From the NCBI RefSeq assembly GCF_008124885.1, contig NZ_VNHX01000010.1:62001-126000 (forward strand): a DNA stretch of 64,000 nt, given 5' to 3'. The notes beneath the pieces were generated by a model. The model saw only the letters and a program-made list of their open reading frames with translations, made no database searches and had not been told where the DNA came from. This document shows, piece by piece, positions 17,289 to 26,646 of this stretch (position 1 is the first letter of the stretch; each line of letters opens with the position of its first letter). Source of the stretch: Sphingobacterium allocomposti. Its GTDB lineage: Bacteria; Bacteroidota; Bacteroidia; Sphingobacteriales; Sphingobacteriaceae. The position numbers and the translations under genes were made by a program.

Positions 17289-18629
17289 ATGATCTTAGAT
17301 AAAGCGTCGTTTGGCGAAGATTTCATTTGGGGTGTATCCACCGCAGCTTATCAGATAGAAGGAGCCCACAACCAACACGGGAAGGGGCCTTCCATATGGG
17401 ATGTATTTGTTCAAAAGAAAAACCGGATATTCCAAAATCACCATGGTGATACCGCGTGCGACTTTTACAACCGCTATATAGATGATTTATATCTGATGCA
17501 CCGCCTGCATATTCCGAATTACCGTTTCTCTATATCCTGGAGCCGTATATTCCCTCAGGGAACCGGTGAGGTCAACCAGGATGGGATCGACTTTTACAAC
17601 CGGCTGATAGACCTTTGCCTCGAGCTCAAGATTACGCCTTGGATCACGTTATACCATTGGGACCTACCGGAAGTGCTTGAACGAAAAGGAGGGTGGACTA
17701 ACCGCGAAATCAAGGAGTGGTTCGGCCATTATGTCTCCGTCTGCGTCTCGCATTTCGGTGACAGGGTGAAACATTGGATGGTTTTAAATGAGCCTGCCGT
17801 ATTCACGGCTGCCGGCTATTTTTTTGGTATACACGCTCCCGGAAGGAAGGGCCTCGACAACTTTCTGGCGGCGGCCCACCACGCTACCCTCGCACAGGCC
17901 CTCGGGGCAAAGGCGGTTAAATCCCTGCGCCCCGACGCCATTGTTGGAACAACTTTTTCGTGTTCTCACGTAGAGCCCTTTCGGGCTTTGGCAAAAGATC
18001 TAATAGCAACCAGAAAAGCTGACGCATTGCTCAACCGCCTTTTTATAGAGCCGCTGCTCGGCATGGGGTATCCTACGCAGGACATAAAAATACTCCGACG
18101 GATAGAGAAATACATGAAGCCGGGAGACGAAGATGCGATGGCCTTTGACATGGATTTCATAGGCATACAAAACTACACCCGTGAAGTGATCCGACACGCT
18201 ACATTCGTCCCGTTTTTCGGCGCCAAGATCGTAAGCGCCAAGGAACGTAAAGTACCGATGACGGCCATGAACTGGGAAGTGTACCCCGAATCGATTTATC
18301 ACATGCTGAAAAAGTTCGGAGCCTATCCCAATATGCCTCCGCTAATCGTCACCGAAAACGGAGCCGCGTTTCCCGATCAGGTTGTAGATGGAGAGGTTGA
18401 TGATCCGCAGCGGCTACATTTCATACAGCAGGCACTTGGGCAGGTGCTACGTGCCCAACAGGAGGGAGTTCCCGTGAAAGGATATTTCGTATGGACTTTT
18501 CTCGATAACTTCGAATGGGCAGAAGGATATTACCCAAGGTTTGGTCTCGTGTACGTCGATTTTAACACGCAGCAGCGCATAGTCAAATCTTCGGGTCGCT
18601 GGTATGCCGACTTCCTAAAACAGCGATAG
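17289..18629 (+). CDS. GH1 beta-glucosidase
   Basis: This 446-residue protein is full length for family GH1. It has the N-terminal signature FIWGVSTAAYQIEGA (12-26), the acid/base Glu168 in VLNEPA and the nucleophile Glu356 in IVTENGAA, then FVWTFLDNFEWAEGY near 400-415 for the aglycone side. There is no signal peptide, so it hydrolyses beta-glucosides in the cytoplasm after uptake. It is monocistronic, ending at a strong bidirectional terminator. Expression may be governed by the operator array 215 bases upstream. Exact substrate (cellobiose, aryl-glucoside or beta-galactoside) cannot be told. Confidence 0.95.
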   Translation: MILDKASFGEDFIWGVSTAAYQIEGAHNQHGKGPSIWDVFVQKKNRIFQNHHGDTACDFYNRYIDDLYLMHRLHIPNYRFSISWSRIFPQGTGEVNQDGIDFYNRLIDLCLELKITPWITLYHWDLPEVLERKGGWTNREIKEWFGHYVSVCVSHFGDRVKHWMVLNEPAVFTAAGYFFGIHAPGRKGLDNFLAAAHHATLAQALGAKAVKSLRPDAIVGTTFSCSHVEPFRALAKDLIATRKADALLNRLFIEPLLGMGYPTQDIKILRRIEKYMKPGDEDAMAFDMDFIGIQNYTREVIRHATFVPFFGAKIVSAKERKVPMTAMNWEVYPESIYHMLKKFGAYPNMPPLIVTENGAAFPDQVVDGEVDDPQRLHFIQQALGQVLRAQQEGVPVKGYFVWTFLDNFEWAEGYYPRFGLVYVDFNTQQRIVKSSGRWYADFLKQR

Positions 18630-18680
18630 CCTGCTGCCGCAGCAAAAGCGATCTATCTGTCCACAAAAACCGTCCTAATA

Positions 18681-18713
18681 AATAAAGAGAGCGTACCCAG
18701 TGCTCTCTTTATT
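18681..18713. terminator. Bidirectional terminator hairpin
   Basis: A perfect 12-bp stem, AATAAAGAGAGC (18681-18692) with GCTCTCTTTATT (18702-18713), encloses a 9-base loop. Its A/T-rich ends supply a short U tract in either direction. It lies between convergent genes, after the GH1 stop and after the acyl-CoA dehydrogenase-like stop. Confidence 0.85.
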
Positions 18714-18765
18714 CTAGATCGACCTATTTTGTACAATCTATTATCATAGTGAAATCCGTGAAGAA

Positions 18766-20271
18766 TTATACGGCGTGCGTCCAATCCGCATTCTCTTCGT
18801 ATTCCATCAGCGGATCCGCGTCGTTGTTGCCAAACTGTCCTACGAGCATGGATATGTCCATAAACATATGTTGGCGGGTGATGTCGACGAGTTTATCATT
18901 GAACCCTGCGTTACCCAGAGAAACAACGAACTGAAAACATATAATCCGGGCAATAATCCTTCCCAACGTAACCATCTCGCGTTGCTTGATGGCATCGTGA
19001 AGGACGACATTGCTTAACAGAGAAGCAAAGAAGGGAGCAGCCTCTTGCGTTAAATTATCCGACTGTAGATAGACTAACAAGTTGGTTTCTTTCTTGCGGC
19101 GCATACCTTTCGTCACGAATTCGGCGATCTGGGTATACAGCATTTCATTGGAGCCTTCGAATATTTGAAACGGACGGCTATCAATTACGCCGCGGCCGGC
19201 AACGTGGTCGATCCTGTATCCATTTGCTCCCGACAACTGCAAACATGTCTGTGCAGCTTCATGCATGAGATCGGTCACTAGAGCTTTTACGCTGTTGGCA
19301 TCTAAACCGTGCCCGGAGAGGTCATTCGCTATAGAGCTTACCTTTGTGCTGTAGGCACACATGCCGGAACACAATGTAAAGGCCGCCTGGAGACGCGAAA
19401 GCTGGAATTTTATAGCATCCATTTCATTGAGGCGTAGTCCAGCCACGCGCCTATTATAACAATGCGTCATCGCCTCATCAAGCATGCGTTTGATAAATCC
19501 CATGCCCATGCCCGGAAACTGAAGCCGGCTCCGGTGCAGTGTATCGAGCATCAGCTTTATCCCTGTACTTTCCGCTACCAGTTTTTGATTCTGAGGCACG
19601 CGGATATCTATATCGTTTATTCCGTAAGGAATAGCATACAATCCCAAGCTATTATAACGACGGGACACATTAATCTGTTGCTCAGGTTTAGCGCTGTCAG
19701 TCACGAAGAAGTCGATGTCCCGCGTCAGATCGCCCTGTTCATTCTTTCTACGGGCAGTAACAAGCCAAAAATCAGCGGCTCCCGTCAATCCTTGCCAATG
19801 TTTCTGGCCTTTCAGGTGATACTCCTGACCAACCGGCTCATAGAAGGTCTGCATGTTCAACGCGTCGCTGCCATAAGCAGGTTCGGTGATCATTAGGCCG
19901 CCCATAGCTTTTTCTTCCAAAAAACGTTTAAAAATCCGATCCTGTATACCCACATCGCCATACTTAGCAAAAGGCTCGAGAAACAAAGCGATATTGATGC
20001 CGAAAATTAGCGACAGAGACAGCGATTCATAAGATGCTGCCGAGAGAACGCCCAAACACTCTTTAACCGACACGCCACGTCCACCGTAGAGCGTCGGAAT
20101 AGCCACCGACAGTGGCTTCATTTCCATAATTTCGTTCCAGAATGAAGGAGGAAGTCCTCTTTCCAAACTCAGTGTATTGTAGTCGTAATCCGAGTGAAAC
20201 AAACTCGATAATCTTTTTTTGAATGAGGAGATGTAACTCTCAAAATCCGTATGTGCTAAAACGTCCAGCAT
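18766..20271 (-). CDS. Acyl-CoA dehydrogenase family protein
   Basis: The 501-residue protein has the three ACAD parts. An N-terminal helical domain contains SVAIPTLYGGRGVSVKECL. The middle beta domain contains GLMITEPAYGSDAL, the FAD/substrate loop, and KGQKHWQGLTGAADFW. The C-terminal helices contain LQLSGANGYRIDHVAGR and FQIFEGSNEMLYTQI, where the Glu of FEGSNE is in the family's usual catalytic neighbourhood. An additional tail of about 100 residues makes it longer than the typical 380-400. It probably oxidises an acyl thioester or related flavin substrate; no CoA ligase or ETF gene is adjacent. An AraC-type regulator lies upstream on the same strand. Confidence 0.85.
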   Translation of the reverse strand: MLDVLAHTDFESYISSFKKRLSSLFHSDYDYNTLSLERGLPPSFWNEIMEMKPLSVAIPTLYGGRGVSVKECLGVLSAASYESLSLSLIFGINIALFLEPFAKYGDVGIQDRIFKRFLEEKAMGGLMITEPAYGSDALNMQTFYEPVGQEYHLKGQKHWQGLTGAADFWLVTARRKNEQGDLTRDIDFFVTDSAKPEQQINVSRRYNSLGLYAIPYGINDIDIRVPQNQKLVAESTGIKLMLDTLHRSRLQFPGMGMGFIKRMLDEAMTHCYNRRVAGLRLNEMDAIKFQLSRLQAAFTLCSGMCAYSTKVSSIANDLSGHGLDANSVKALVTDLMHEAAQTCLQLSGANGYRIDHVAGRGVIDSRPFQIFEGSNEMLYTQIAEFVTKGMRRKKETNLLVYLQSDNLTQEAAPFFASLLSNVVLHDAIKQREMVTLGRIIARIICFQFVVSLGNAGFNDKLVDITRQHMFMDISMLVGQFGNNDADPLMEYEENADWTHAV

Positions 20272-20621
20272 AATAAATCAGCATTAAATTGTAAAATAGA
20301 TCGACTGTAAACCTATCGTGTGTACAGTGAACGTTGTGCACAGCAATTTTGTTTAAACCGTGCCATCGTAATCCCCAAAGGTTTAAATTTACTATCAACG
20401 GATAAGTCTTTCAGCGATCGTTATATACAAAAATAGGCTCGAAACGGTCAAGCTGGTATTTGAATTCGTACAATAGCTAGGACAAATCGTGCATGTTTAA
20501 ATTAGATGCGGCTGACTACGGGAATGGGCATTTCCATACGAAGGATCACAGGGCTCCATGCAGAACAGTGATGCACTATGGCATTCAATGGAACGCGCAC
20601 GTCGGGCGCAAAAAACAACAA
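20272..20621. other. Intergenic region upstream of the acyl-CoA dehydrogenase-like gene
   Basis: No gene is supported. The minus strand carries TATTTTTG (20435-20428), a match to the -7 consensus TAnnTTTG, about 157 bases upstream of the dehydrogenase start, which would give a long leader. A plus-strand open frame running through this region overlaps the AraC gene and is not believable. Confidence 0.4.
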
Positions 20622-21500
20622 TTATTTAAATTGGTTCCGATAGGCGGAGGGCGACATGCCGACGTTCTTCTTGAAGATGCGGGAAAAATAGGATGGATCT
20701 GCAAACTCCAGTTCAAAAGCGATATCTGCCACGCTCTTCGTCGATTCAGACAGTAGAAGCTGGCTGTGCATGATCAGTACTTCCAAAATCAGCTCCTTCG
20801 ACGATCTTTTAAAGACCGCCGAGACACACCTGTTTAAGTAGTTGACGGAGACAGCAAGTTTGTCCGCGTAGAAGTCGAGCCGTTTTTCCTTCAGAAAATT
20901 TTTGTGTACCAACTGCTTAAACAGCATGGCGATCTCTTGCTTCCTGTTGACGATCTTAGTCGAAGCAGACAACTTAATCACTTTGAGCAGAGCCGACTTC
21001 AGCAGGCTCTCCGACAGCTCCCAATACGGTGTCACAGCATGCAGTTCGCCGTACAGCAGACGTAACAGCTGATACAGGTCCTGACTATCTTCTGAAGATA
21101 GGTTCAGTAAAGGAGAAATGGTGAAAATATGCAGAATCTCCTGTTCTCGGAACAGGGATGTCATAGCGTTGTCCTTGATCAGGATACAGTACCCTTGAGC
21201 GGATTTATCTACCGACTTGATTGCTGATATGTTTCCGTAGTTGCTGATTAGAATGGCCGGTGCCTGTACCAGATAGGTCTGTGGGCCGATCTGGTGCTTA
21301 AAATATCCTTCAGTGATGTGTACAACAAGATTATAACCGAGAAAAATCGGAGGTATTGGAATTTTGAGATAAGGGGCAATATCACTCAAACGGAAGATCT
21401 TTACCGGAGAGCGGGTAGGAACGAGGTGCTCAAGGCTTCCCGACATGAACCGTTCGACAAATTCTTCTGCGTTTACCTGTTTTTCCATAACCGGATACAT
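20622..21500 (-). CDS. AraC family transcriptional regulator
   Basis: This 292-residue protein has an N-terminal cupin-like sensing domain (YLVQAPAILISNYGNISAI region) and a C-terminal pair of AraC helix-turn-helices, seen as RLDFYADKLAVSVNYLNRCV and SVADIAFELEFADPSYFSRI followed by the family ending VGMSPSAYRNQF. It would bind DNA and respond to a small ligand. The start could be 21500 or the ATG at 21488 (MEKQVNAEEF). Its closest co-directional neighbour is the acyl-CoA dehydrogenase-like gene 350 bases downstream, a plausible but unproven target. Confidence 0.92.
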   Translation of the reverse strand: MYPVMEKQVNAEEFVERFMSGSLEHLVPTRSPVKIFRLSDIAPYLKIPIPPIFLGYNLVVHITEGYFKHQIGPQTYLVQAPAILISNYGNISAIKSVDKSAQGYCILIKDNAMTSLFREQEILHIFTISPLLNLSSEDSQDLYQLLRLLYGELHAVTPYWELSESLLKSALLKVIKLSASTKIVNRKQEIAMLFKQLVHKNFLKEKRLDFYADKLAVSVNYLNRCVSAVFKRSSKELILEVLIMHSQLLLSESTKSVADIAFELEFADPSYFSRIFKKNVGMSPSAYRNQFK

Positions 21501-21583
21501 CTGCGTGTCGATGCTAAGATAGGACTTTCTGCGGACATTCAGTAATGGCAGCGGCGAACCAATGCAATCCGTTATTTCCTCGA

Positions 21584-23197
21584 TTATGCCCCGTCTATCT
21601 TGCAGTAGGGCTTTAGATCAATAACCCGCGTCACCCCGAGTTCCTCCAGGAAACGGAAGTCGTGCGACACCACAAGTAACGTACCTTGGTAACCACTGAC
21701 GGCCTTTGTTAATATATCGATGTTTTGGATATCCAGGTTGTTGGTAGGTTCGTCCAGTACGATTAGATCGGGTGCCTCATTGCTAAGCGTGAGGCAACAT
21801 AAGCTTAAACGCATGCGTTCACCGCCGCTGAGTACAGCACAAGGTTTGTTCCATGACTCGTTATTAAATAAGAACTGGGCTAACCTCGTCTTAATTTCGT
21901 GCTCTTGTAATCCTGCACCATTGGCATGTTGCGCCTGCTCATACACACGCATACCATTGTCGATCAGCGCATAGTCCTGATCGATATAGACGGCACGATG
22001 TCCCGCGCTCCAAAGCGTTCCTGAAGTGGGCTGGATCTCGCCAAGAAGGAGGCGGATGAGTGTCGTTTTTCCCGATCCGTTGGCGCCGTTAATGGCGAGA
22101 CGTTCTCCACTTTTCACCGCGAAGGTGAGAGCCGTAGGCCACAGGTCACGGTCGCCATACCGGTATTGTACGCCGTCCAATTCATACAGTGTTTTTCCTG
22201 CGTGCAGAGGTGCTCGCTGAAAGTAGAACCTCATTTTGTCGGAGTCCGATCTGTTATTACGAAGTGTAATCAGCTCTTGCTGGATGCCGCTGATCTTTTC
22301 TGCGTGCACATCTTTCAGTTTGGATGTGCTTTGCTCGGCATTGTTACGCAGGGTGTTCATCATAATCCTGGCCACGCCCGCCTTTTCCTGCTTCTTTTTG
22401 CCTCTGGCATCCATACGCTGTTGCCGTTCCGAGGCCATCCGTTCCTTTTCTTTTGCTTTTCGAAGCTCTTTTTCGCGGTGACGGATCGCGGTGTCGAGCG
22501 CTTGCGAGGCCGAGGTCTTTTGCTCTATATAAAAATCATAGTTCCCACCGTACGCAGTAATAACGTCCTGCGCCAGCTCATAAACAAGGTCTAATAAGCG
22601 AAGCAGTGTACGATCATGGCTGACAACAAGTAGCGTCTGTGTACATGTTTTAATAAAATCGTAAAGTTGTTCTCTTGCCTGCGAATCAAGATGATTACTG
22701 GGCTCGTCCAGGAGCACAAGTCCCGGCTGATGGATTTGTATACCAGCCAGAAATACCTTCGTTTTTTGCCCGCCGCTCAGGGTAGACATGTTCGTAAAAA
22801 GGTCGATTTCGCTGATGTCCCAATACTGTAACGCCTGCATACAACGTTCTTCCAATGACCAGTCGTCATCGAGTAATGCCAAGTTCTCATTGCTTGCGTC
22901 GCCGTCCAAAATGGCGTAGTACGCCCGCAGCTTGGACTCGATCTGCAGTGCTGCTGCAACCGTTATTTCGTTGAACTGCCCGAAGACCTGTGGTATGTAG
23001 TACAGCGTAGCCGCAGCGTTAACCTGCCCGGCATGGGGCTTGAGCGCACCGGCTATCAGACGTAAAAGCGTTGATTTGCCCACGCCGTTATGACCAATAA
23101 GTGCAATTTTTTGTTGCGGTTGAGCTGAAAACGACAAATCGACGAATAGATCGGTTTTATCCGGATGGATGTATGTAAGATTTTCTACAGTAAGCAT
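21584..23197 (-). CDS. ABC-F family ATPase
   Basis: The ATG at 23197 is preceded by AAAGGAAATC, a good ribosome-binding site, so I prefer it over a TTG 50 codons upstream. The 537-residue protein has two ABC domains with Walker A GHNGVGKST and GANGSGKTT, signatures LSGGQKTKV and LSGGERMRL, and Walker B LVLLDEPSNHLD and LIVLDEPTNNLD, joined by a charged linker (RKAKEKERMASERQQRMDA). It has no membrane segment. ABC-F proteins act on the ribosome, either in antibiotic resistance (ARE) or translation rescue. A minus-strand TATATTTG (23313-23306) probably provides the promoter. It may be of the Vga/Lsa or Msr-like sort, but I cannot tell resistance from housekeeping. Confidence 0.9.
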   Translation of the reverse strand: MLTVENLTYIHPDKTDLFVDLSFSAQPQQKIALIGHNGVGKSTLLRLIAGALKPHAGQVNAAATLYYIPQVFGQFNEITVAAALQIESKLRAYYAILDGDASNENLALLDDDWSLEERCMQALQYWDISEIDLFTNMSTLSGGQKTKVFLAGIQIHQPGLVLLDEPSNHLDSQAREQLYDFIKTCTQTLLVVSHDRTLLRLLDLVYELAQDVITAYGGNYDFYIEQKTSASQALDTAIRHREKELRKAKEKERMASERQQRMDARGKKKQEKAGVARIMMNTLRNNAEQSTSKLKDVHAEKISGIQQELITLRNNRSDSDKMRFYFQRAPLHAGKTLYELDGVQYRYGDRDLWPTALTFAVKSGERLAINGANGSGKTTLIRLLLGEIQPTSGTLWSAGHRAVYIDQDYALIDNGMRVYEQAQHANGAGLQEHEIKTRLAQFLFNNESWNKPCAVLSGGERMRLSLCCLTLSNEAPDLIVLDEPTNNLDIQNIDILTKAVSGYQGTLLVVSHDFRFLEELGVTRVIDLKPYCKIDGA

Positions 23198-23419
23198 GAT
23201 TTCCTTTATTAAAGATGATACTACAGGCGTGCAATCTGCAACCTCCCATGAATTATTCAAAAAAAAGAAACCAAATCTTACATATAACGATGCTTTAGAT
23301 GGAGACAAATATATAAAAAAAGCAGCTCTCTCGTATAGAGAAAGCAAACTGAAAAAAAAGCAATCATGGAACAGGCACTTTTAGACAATCATTTTACGCG
23401 GCGGGCAATATATAATCCG

Positions 23420-23427
23420 TATATTTG
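23420..23427 (+). promoter_or_regulatory. Candidate -7 promoter element for gpsA
   Basis: TATATTTG fully matches TAnnTTTG and predicts transcription from about 23432, ten bases before the ATG at 23442. No well-placed upstream TTG is seen. Confidence 0.45.
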
Positions 23428-23441
23428 CCGTCTTGACAAGA

Positions 23442-24464
23442 ATGAAAATATTTATGGATGATTCCGTACAAAAGATAGGCATTGTAGGGAGTGGAAGCTG
23501 GGCGACGGCAATGATCAAGATGCTGGGCGACAACGAAGCGAAGAAAGAAGTATTGTGGTGGATTAGGAAAGAGGAAGATCTTGAATATGTGAGAGCCTAT
23601 GGTCATAATCCCAATTATCTCAGTGCGGTACAGTTGCAGGTAAAAGACAAAAATTTGTTCTCTGCGGCGCGGTCGGTTATTCAAGGGGCAGATATTGTAG
23701 TGCTGAATACGCCTTCAGCTTATCTGAAAGATGCATTGAAGGATGTGACTGCAGCAGATTTTGAAGGGAAGGTCGTGGTTTCCGCCATTAAAGGGATTAT
23801 ACCGGATGACAACCTTATCGTCGGGGAGTATTTATCAAAGTATTATCACATTCCGCTTAGCCAGGTTGTGGTGGTCGGCGGGCCGTGCCATGCCGAAGAG
23901 GTTTCTTCTGAAAAGCTATCTTATCTGACCATTGCAGCAAAAGATAGTACGAACGCCGAGCTCGTAGCGGGCCTCCTCCGTAATCGGTACATCAACACCA
24001 TTATTTCTGCAGACGTATTTGGCGTTGAATATGGAGCGGTGCTGAAGAACATATATGCGTTGGCCGGAGGAATCTGCCATGGGTTGGGCTATGGGGACAA
24101 CTTTCTCGCTGTATTGGTTTCTAATGCCATCCGCGAGATGCACACCTGCGTAAACGCCATCGATCCCGGTGTTGACCGCGATATTAATGCTTCCGCGTAT
24201 CTCGGAGATCTGCTGGTGACGGCCTATTCCCAGTTTAGCAGAAATCGAACATTCGGCCATATGATAGGCAAAGGGTATACCGTACAGTCGGCTCAATTGG
24301 AGATGAATATGGTCGCAGAAGGATACTATGCCTCCGCATGTATCCAGAATATTATCCAGCGCTATGCACTGGAAATGCCCATATGCAACATGGTATACCA
24401 AATTTTGTACAACAGACAGCCGGCGGCTGCAGAAGTAAGAAAACTAGCTACAAAACTGACGTAA
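23442..24464 (+). CDS. gpsA: NAD(P)H-dependent glycerol-3-phosphate dehydrogenase
   Basis: GpsA reduces dihydroxyacetone phosphate to sn-glycerol-3-phosphate for phospholipid synthesis. The protein (340 residues from 23442; an ATG at 23454 is also possible) opens with the nucleotide motif GIVGSGSWATAMIKML, and shows VVVGGPCHAEEV and the substrate lysine region EYGAVLKNIYALAGGI with GDNFLAVLVSNAIREM. The upstream TTG at 23433 coincides with the predicted transcription start and is unlikely. The stop codon abuts the hemF ATG, so the two are co-transcribed. Confidence 0.93.
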   Translation: MKIFMDDSVQKIGIVGSGSWATAMIKMLGDNEAKKEVLWWIRKEEDLEYVRAYGHNPNYLSAVQLQVKDKNLFSAARSVIQGADIVVLNTPSAYLKDALKDVTAADFEGKVVVSAIKGIIPDDNLIVGEYLSKYYHIPLSQVVVVGGPCHAEEVSSEKLSYLTIAAKDSTNAELVAGLLRNRYINTIISADVFGVEYGAVLKNIYALAGGICHGLGYGDNFLAVLVSNAIREMHTCVNAIDPGVDRDINASAYLGDLLVTAYSQFSRNRTFGHMIGKGYTVQSAQLEMNMVAEGYYASACIQNIIQRYALEMPICNMVYQILYNRQPAAAEVRKLATKLT

Positions 24465-25367
24465 ATGAGTTTAACAAAGGAATTTATTGCAGAAACATAC
24501 CAGTCTATTCAGGACGAGATCACAGGAGGCCTGGAAGATCTCGACGGAAAAGCAACCTTCCAAGAGGAGCTATGGGAAAGGGACGGAGGCGGTGGAGGGC
24601 GTACCCGCATTATACAAAATGGCGATATTTTAGAGAAGGGCGGCGTAAATTTCTCGGCTGTCCACGGCAAATTGCCAGAAGCGATTAAAAAAGCGTTCGC
24701 TGTGGACGAAGATGACTTTTTCGCTACGGGAGTGTCCATCGTCATTCACCCCAATAACCCCTGGGTGCCCATTATCCACATGAATATCCGCTATTTCGAG
24801 CTGAACGAACAGCTCCGCTGGTTCGGTGGAGGTATCGATTTGACCCCACATTATGTGGTGGAAGAAGATGCTAAGTTTTTCCACCAGATGATGAAAAATG
24901 TATGCGATAAGCACCATCCATCTTTTTATAACGATTTTAAGACGTGGGCAGACAATTATTTCTATATAAAACACCGGCAGGAAACTCGCGGCATCGGTGG
25001 CGTCTTTTACGACAAGCTTACTCCGGAGAAAACCGGACTTACAGAGGAACAGCTCTTTTCGTTTTCCTGCGATTTAGGCCGTTCGTTCCTTCCGACGTAT
25101 ACCGAACTTGTCAACCGTAGCCGACACAAGAAATTTACACAGCAACAGAAGGAATGGCAGTTGCTCCGTAGAGGGCGGTACGTCGAATTTAATCTGGTCT
25201 ACGACTCAGGAACGAGATTCGGACTCGAGACCAATGGACGGATTGAGTCCATTTTAATGAGCTTGCCTGCGCAGGCTAATTGGGCGTACGACTTCAAGGC
25301 CGAGCCCGGATCGCTGGAGGAGAAGACACTCCTGCTGCTAAAAAAAGATGTAAGCTGGGCACTGTAG
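24465..25367 (+). CDS. hemF: Oxygen-dependent coproporphyrinogen III oxidase
   Basis: HemF performs the two oxidative decarboxylations converting coproporphyrinogen III to protoporphyrinogen IX using O2. The 300 residues match family length. Signatures include GGGGRTRIIQNGDILEKGGVN, HMNIRYFE, WFGGGIDLTPHYV, ETRGIGGVFYD and RGRYVEFNLVYDSGTRFGL. The ATG immediately follows the gpsA stop. Presence of the aerobic enzyme implies an oxygen-using organism. The next gene, an M16 peptidase, starts 25 bases later. Confidence 0.97.
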   Translation: MSLTKEFIAETYQSIQDEITGGLEDLDGKATFQEELWERDGGGGGRTRIIQNGDILEKGGVNFSAVHGKLPEAIKKAFAVDEDDFFATGVSIVIHPNNPWVPIIHMNIRYFELNEQLRWFGGGIDLTPHYVVEEDAKFFHQMMKNVCDKHHPSFYNDFKTWADNYFYIKHRQETRGIGGVFYDKLTPEKTGLTEEQLFSFSCDLGRSFLPTYTELVNRSRHKKFTQQQKEWQLLRRGRYVEFNLVYDSGTRFGLETNGRIESILMSLPAQANWAYDFKAEPGSLEEKTLLLLKKDVSWAL

Positions 25368-25392
25368 GTATTTCATTAATCAATTTTAATTC

Positions 25393-26646
25393 ATGATAGA
25401 ATTTCAGCGTTTCACACTGGACAATGGGCTGCGTGTGTTGGTTCACGAAGATCACAACACAGCAATGGCCTGTGTCAACATCCTCTACGATGTGGGTGCA
25501 AGAGACGAGTCTCCCGACAAGACGGGATTTGCACACCTGTTTGAGCATTTGATGTTTGGTGGATCAGTAAATGTCCCCAACTACGATGCACCGCTCCAGG
25601 AGGTGGGAGGCGAGAATAACGCCTTCACGAGCAACGATATCACCAACTATTACATCACACTTCCTTCCGCCAACCTCGAAACGGCTTTCTGGCTGGAAAG
25701 CGACAGGATGCTAGGGCTGGCTTTTAGCGAGCAAAGCTTGGATGTACAGCGCAGCGTCGTGTCGGAGGAGTTCAAACAGCGTTATCTCAACCAGCCTTAC
25801 GGCGATGTATGGTTGCGGCTCCGCCCGTTGGCCTATAAGGTGCACCCTTACCGCTGGGCGACAATAGGAAAAGAACTAAAACATATCGAAGAGGCAACCA
25901 TGACCGATGTCAGGGCATTCTTTGATAAATATTATATTCCGAACAACGCCATATTGGTTGTTGCCGGAGATGTACAAAGCGAGGAGGTGAAACGCCTCGC
26001 CAACAAATGGTTTGGCGACATTCCCGCCCGGAACAAAACGGTCAGGGATATCCCCCAAGAGCCTAAACAAACGGAGGCCCGTCGCGAAGAAGTCCATGCC
26101 GACGTTCCTGTGGATAGCATCTACATCGCCTTCCACGGGCCGGACCGTCTGAGTCCGGATTACGCGGCTATGGACCTCATGTCGGACATCCTATCCCGTG
26201 GAAACTCCTCCCGCTTATACCGGGCATTAGTGAAGGATCAGCCCCTCTTCAGCGAAGTGAATGCCTATGTGACAGGATCGATCGACAGCAACCTTTTTGT
26301 TGTAGAAGGGAAGCCGCTTTCGCATGTTCCCATGCAACAGGCAGAAGAACTGCTATGGAACCAGCTGAATTTGCTGAAACAGCAACCTGTGAAATCATTC
26401 GAACTCGAAAAGGTAAAAAACAAAATTGAGTCTACCATGGTGTTTGCCGAATTATCAATACTGGACAAGGCAATGAACCTTGCTTTCTACGAGGTGTTGG
26501 GCGACGCTCGGCTTTATAACGACGAAGTGAACAAATATCTAGCTGTCACCGGCGAAGATATTCAGCGGCTTGCAAATGATATCTTCGTATCCGGGAACTC
26601 TTCTACCTTAGTCTACTACGCTAAAGAAAACAAACATGTTGAATAG
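25393..26646 (+). CDS. M16 family zinc metallopeptidase (active subunit)
   Basis: This 417-residue protein has the inverted zinc motif HxxEH (HLFEHLMFGG, about residues 49-53) and the downstream metal-ligand region (SEEFKQRYLNQPYGD), followed by the inactive M16 C-terminal half (AVTGEDIQRLANDIF). There is no signal peptide in this frame. It overlaps the next gene, encoding a second M16 protein without the motif. This is the usual bacterial arrangement of an active and a partner subunit that form a clam-shell heterodimer cleaving peptides. Likely part of the gpsA-hemF operon. Confidence 0.93.
   Translation: MIEFQRFTLDNGLRVLVHEDHNTAMACVNILYDVGARDESPDKTGFAHLFEHLMFGGSVNVPNYDAPLQEVGGENNAFTSNDITNYYITLPSANLETAFWLESDRMLGLAFSEQSLDVQRSVVSEEFKQRYLNQPYGDVWLRLRPLAYKVHPYRWATIGKELKHIEEATMTDVRAFFDKYYIPNNAILVVAGDVQSEEVKRLANKWFGDIPARNKTVRDIPQEPKQTEARREEVHADVPVDSIYIAFHGPDRLSPDYAAMDLMSDILSRGNSSRLYRALVKDQPLFSEVNAYVTGSIDSNLFVVEGKPLSHVPMQQAEELLWNQLNLLKQQPVKSFELEKVKNKIESTMVFAELSILDKAMNLAFYEVLGDARLYNDEVNKYLAVTGEDIQRLANDIFVSGNSSTLVYYAKENKHVE

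Noticed and set aside
20493..20756. Plus-strand 87-residue frame
   Set aside because: It overlaps the clear AraC gene on the opposite strand and has no family resemblance.
23198..23347. N-terminal extension of the ABC-F protein from a TTG
   Set aside because: A good ribosome-binding site precedes the ATG at 23197 and the family homology starts there.
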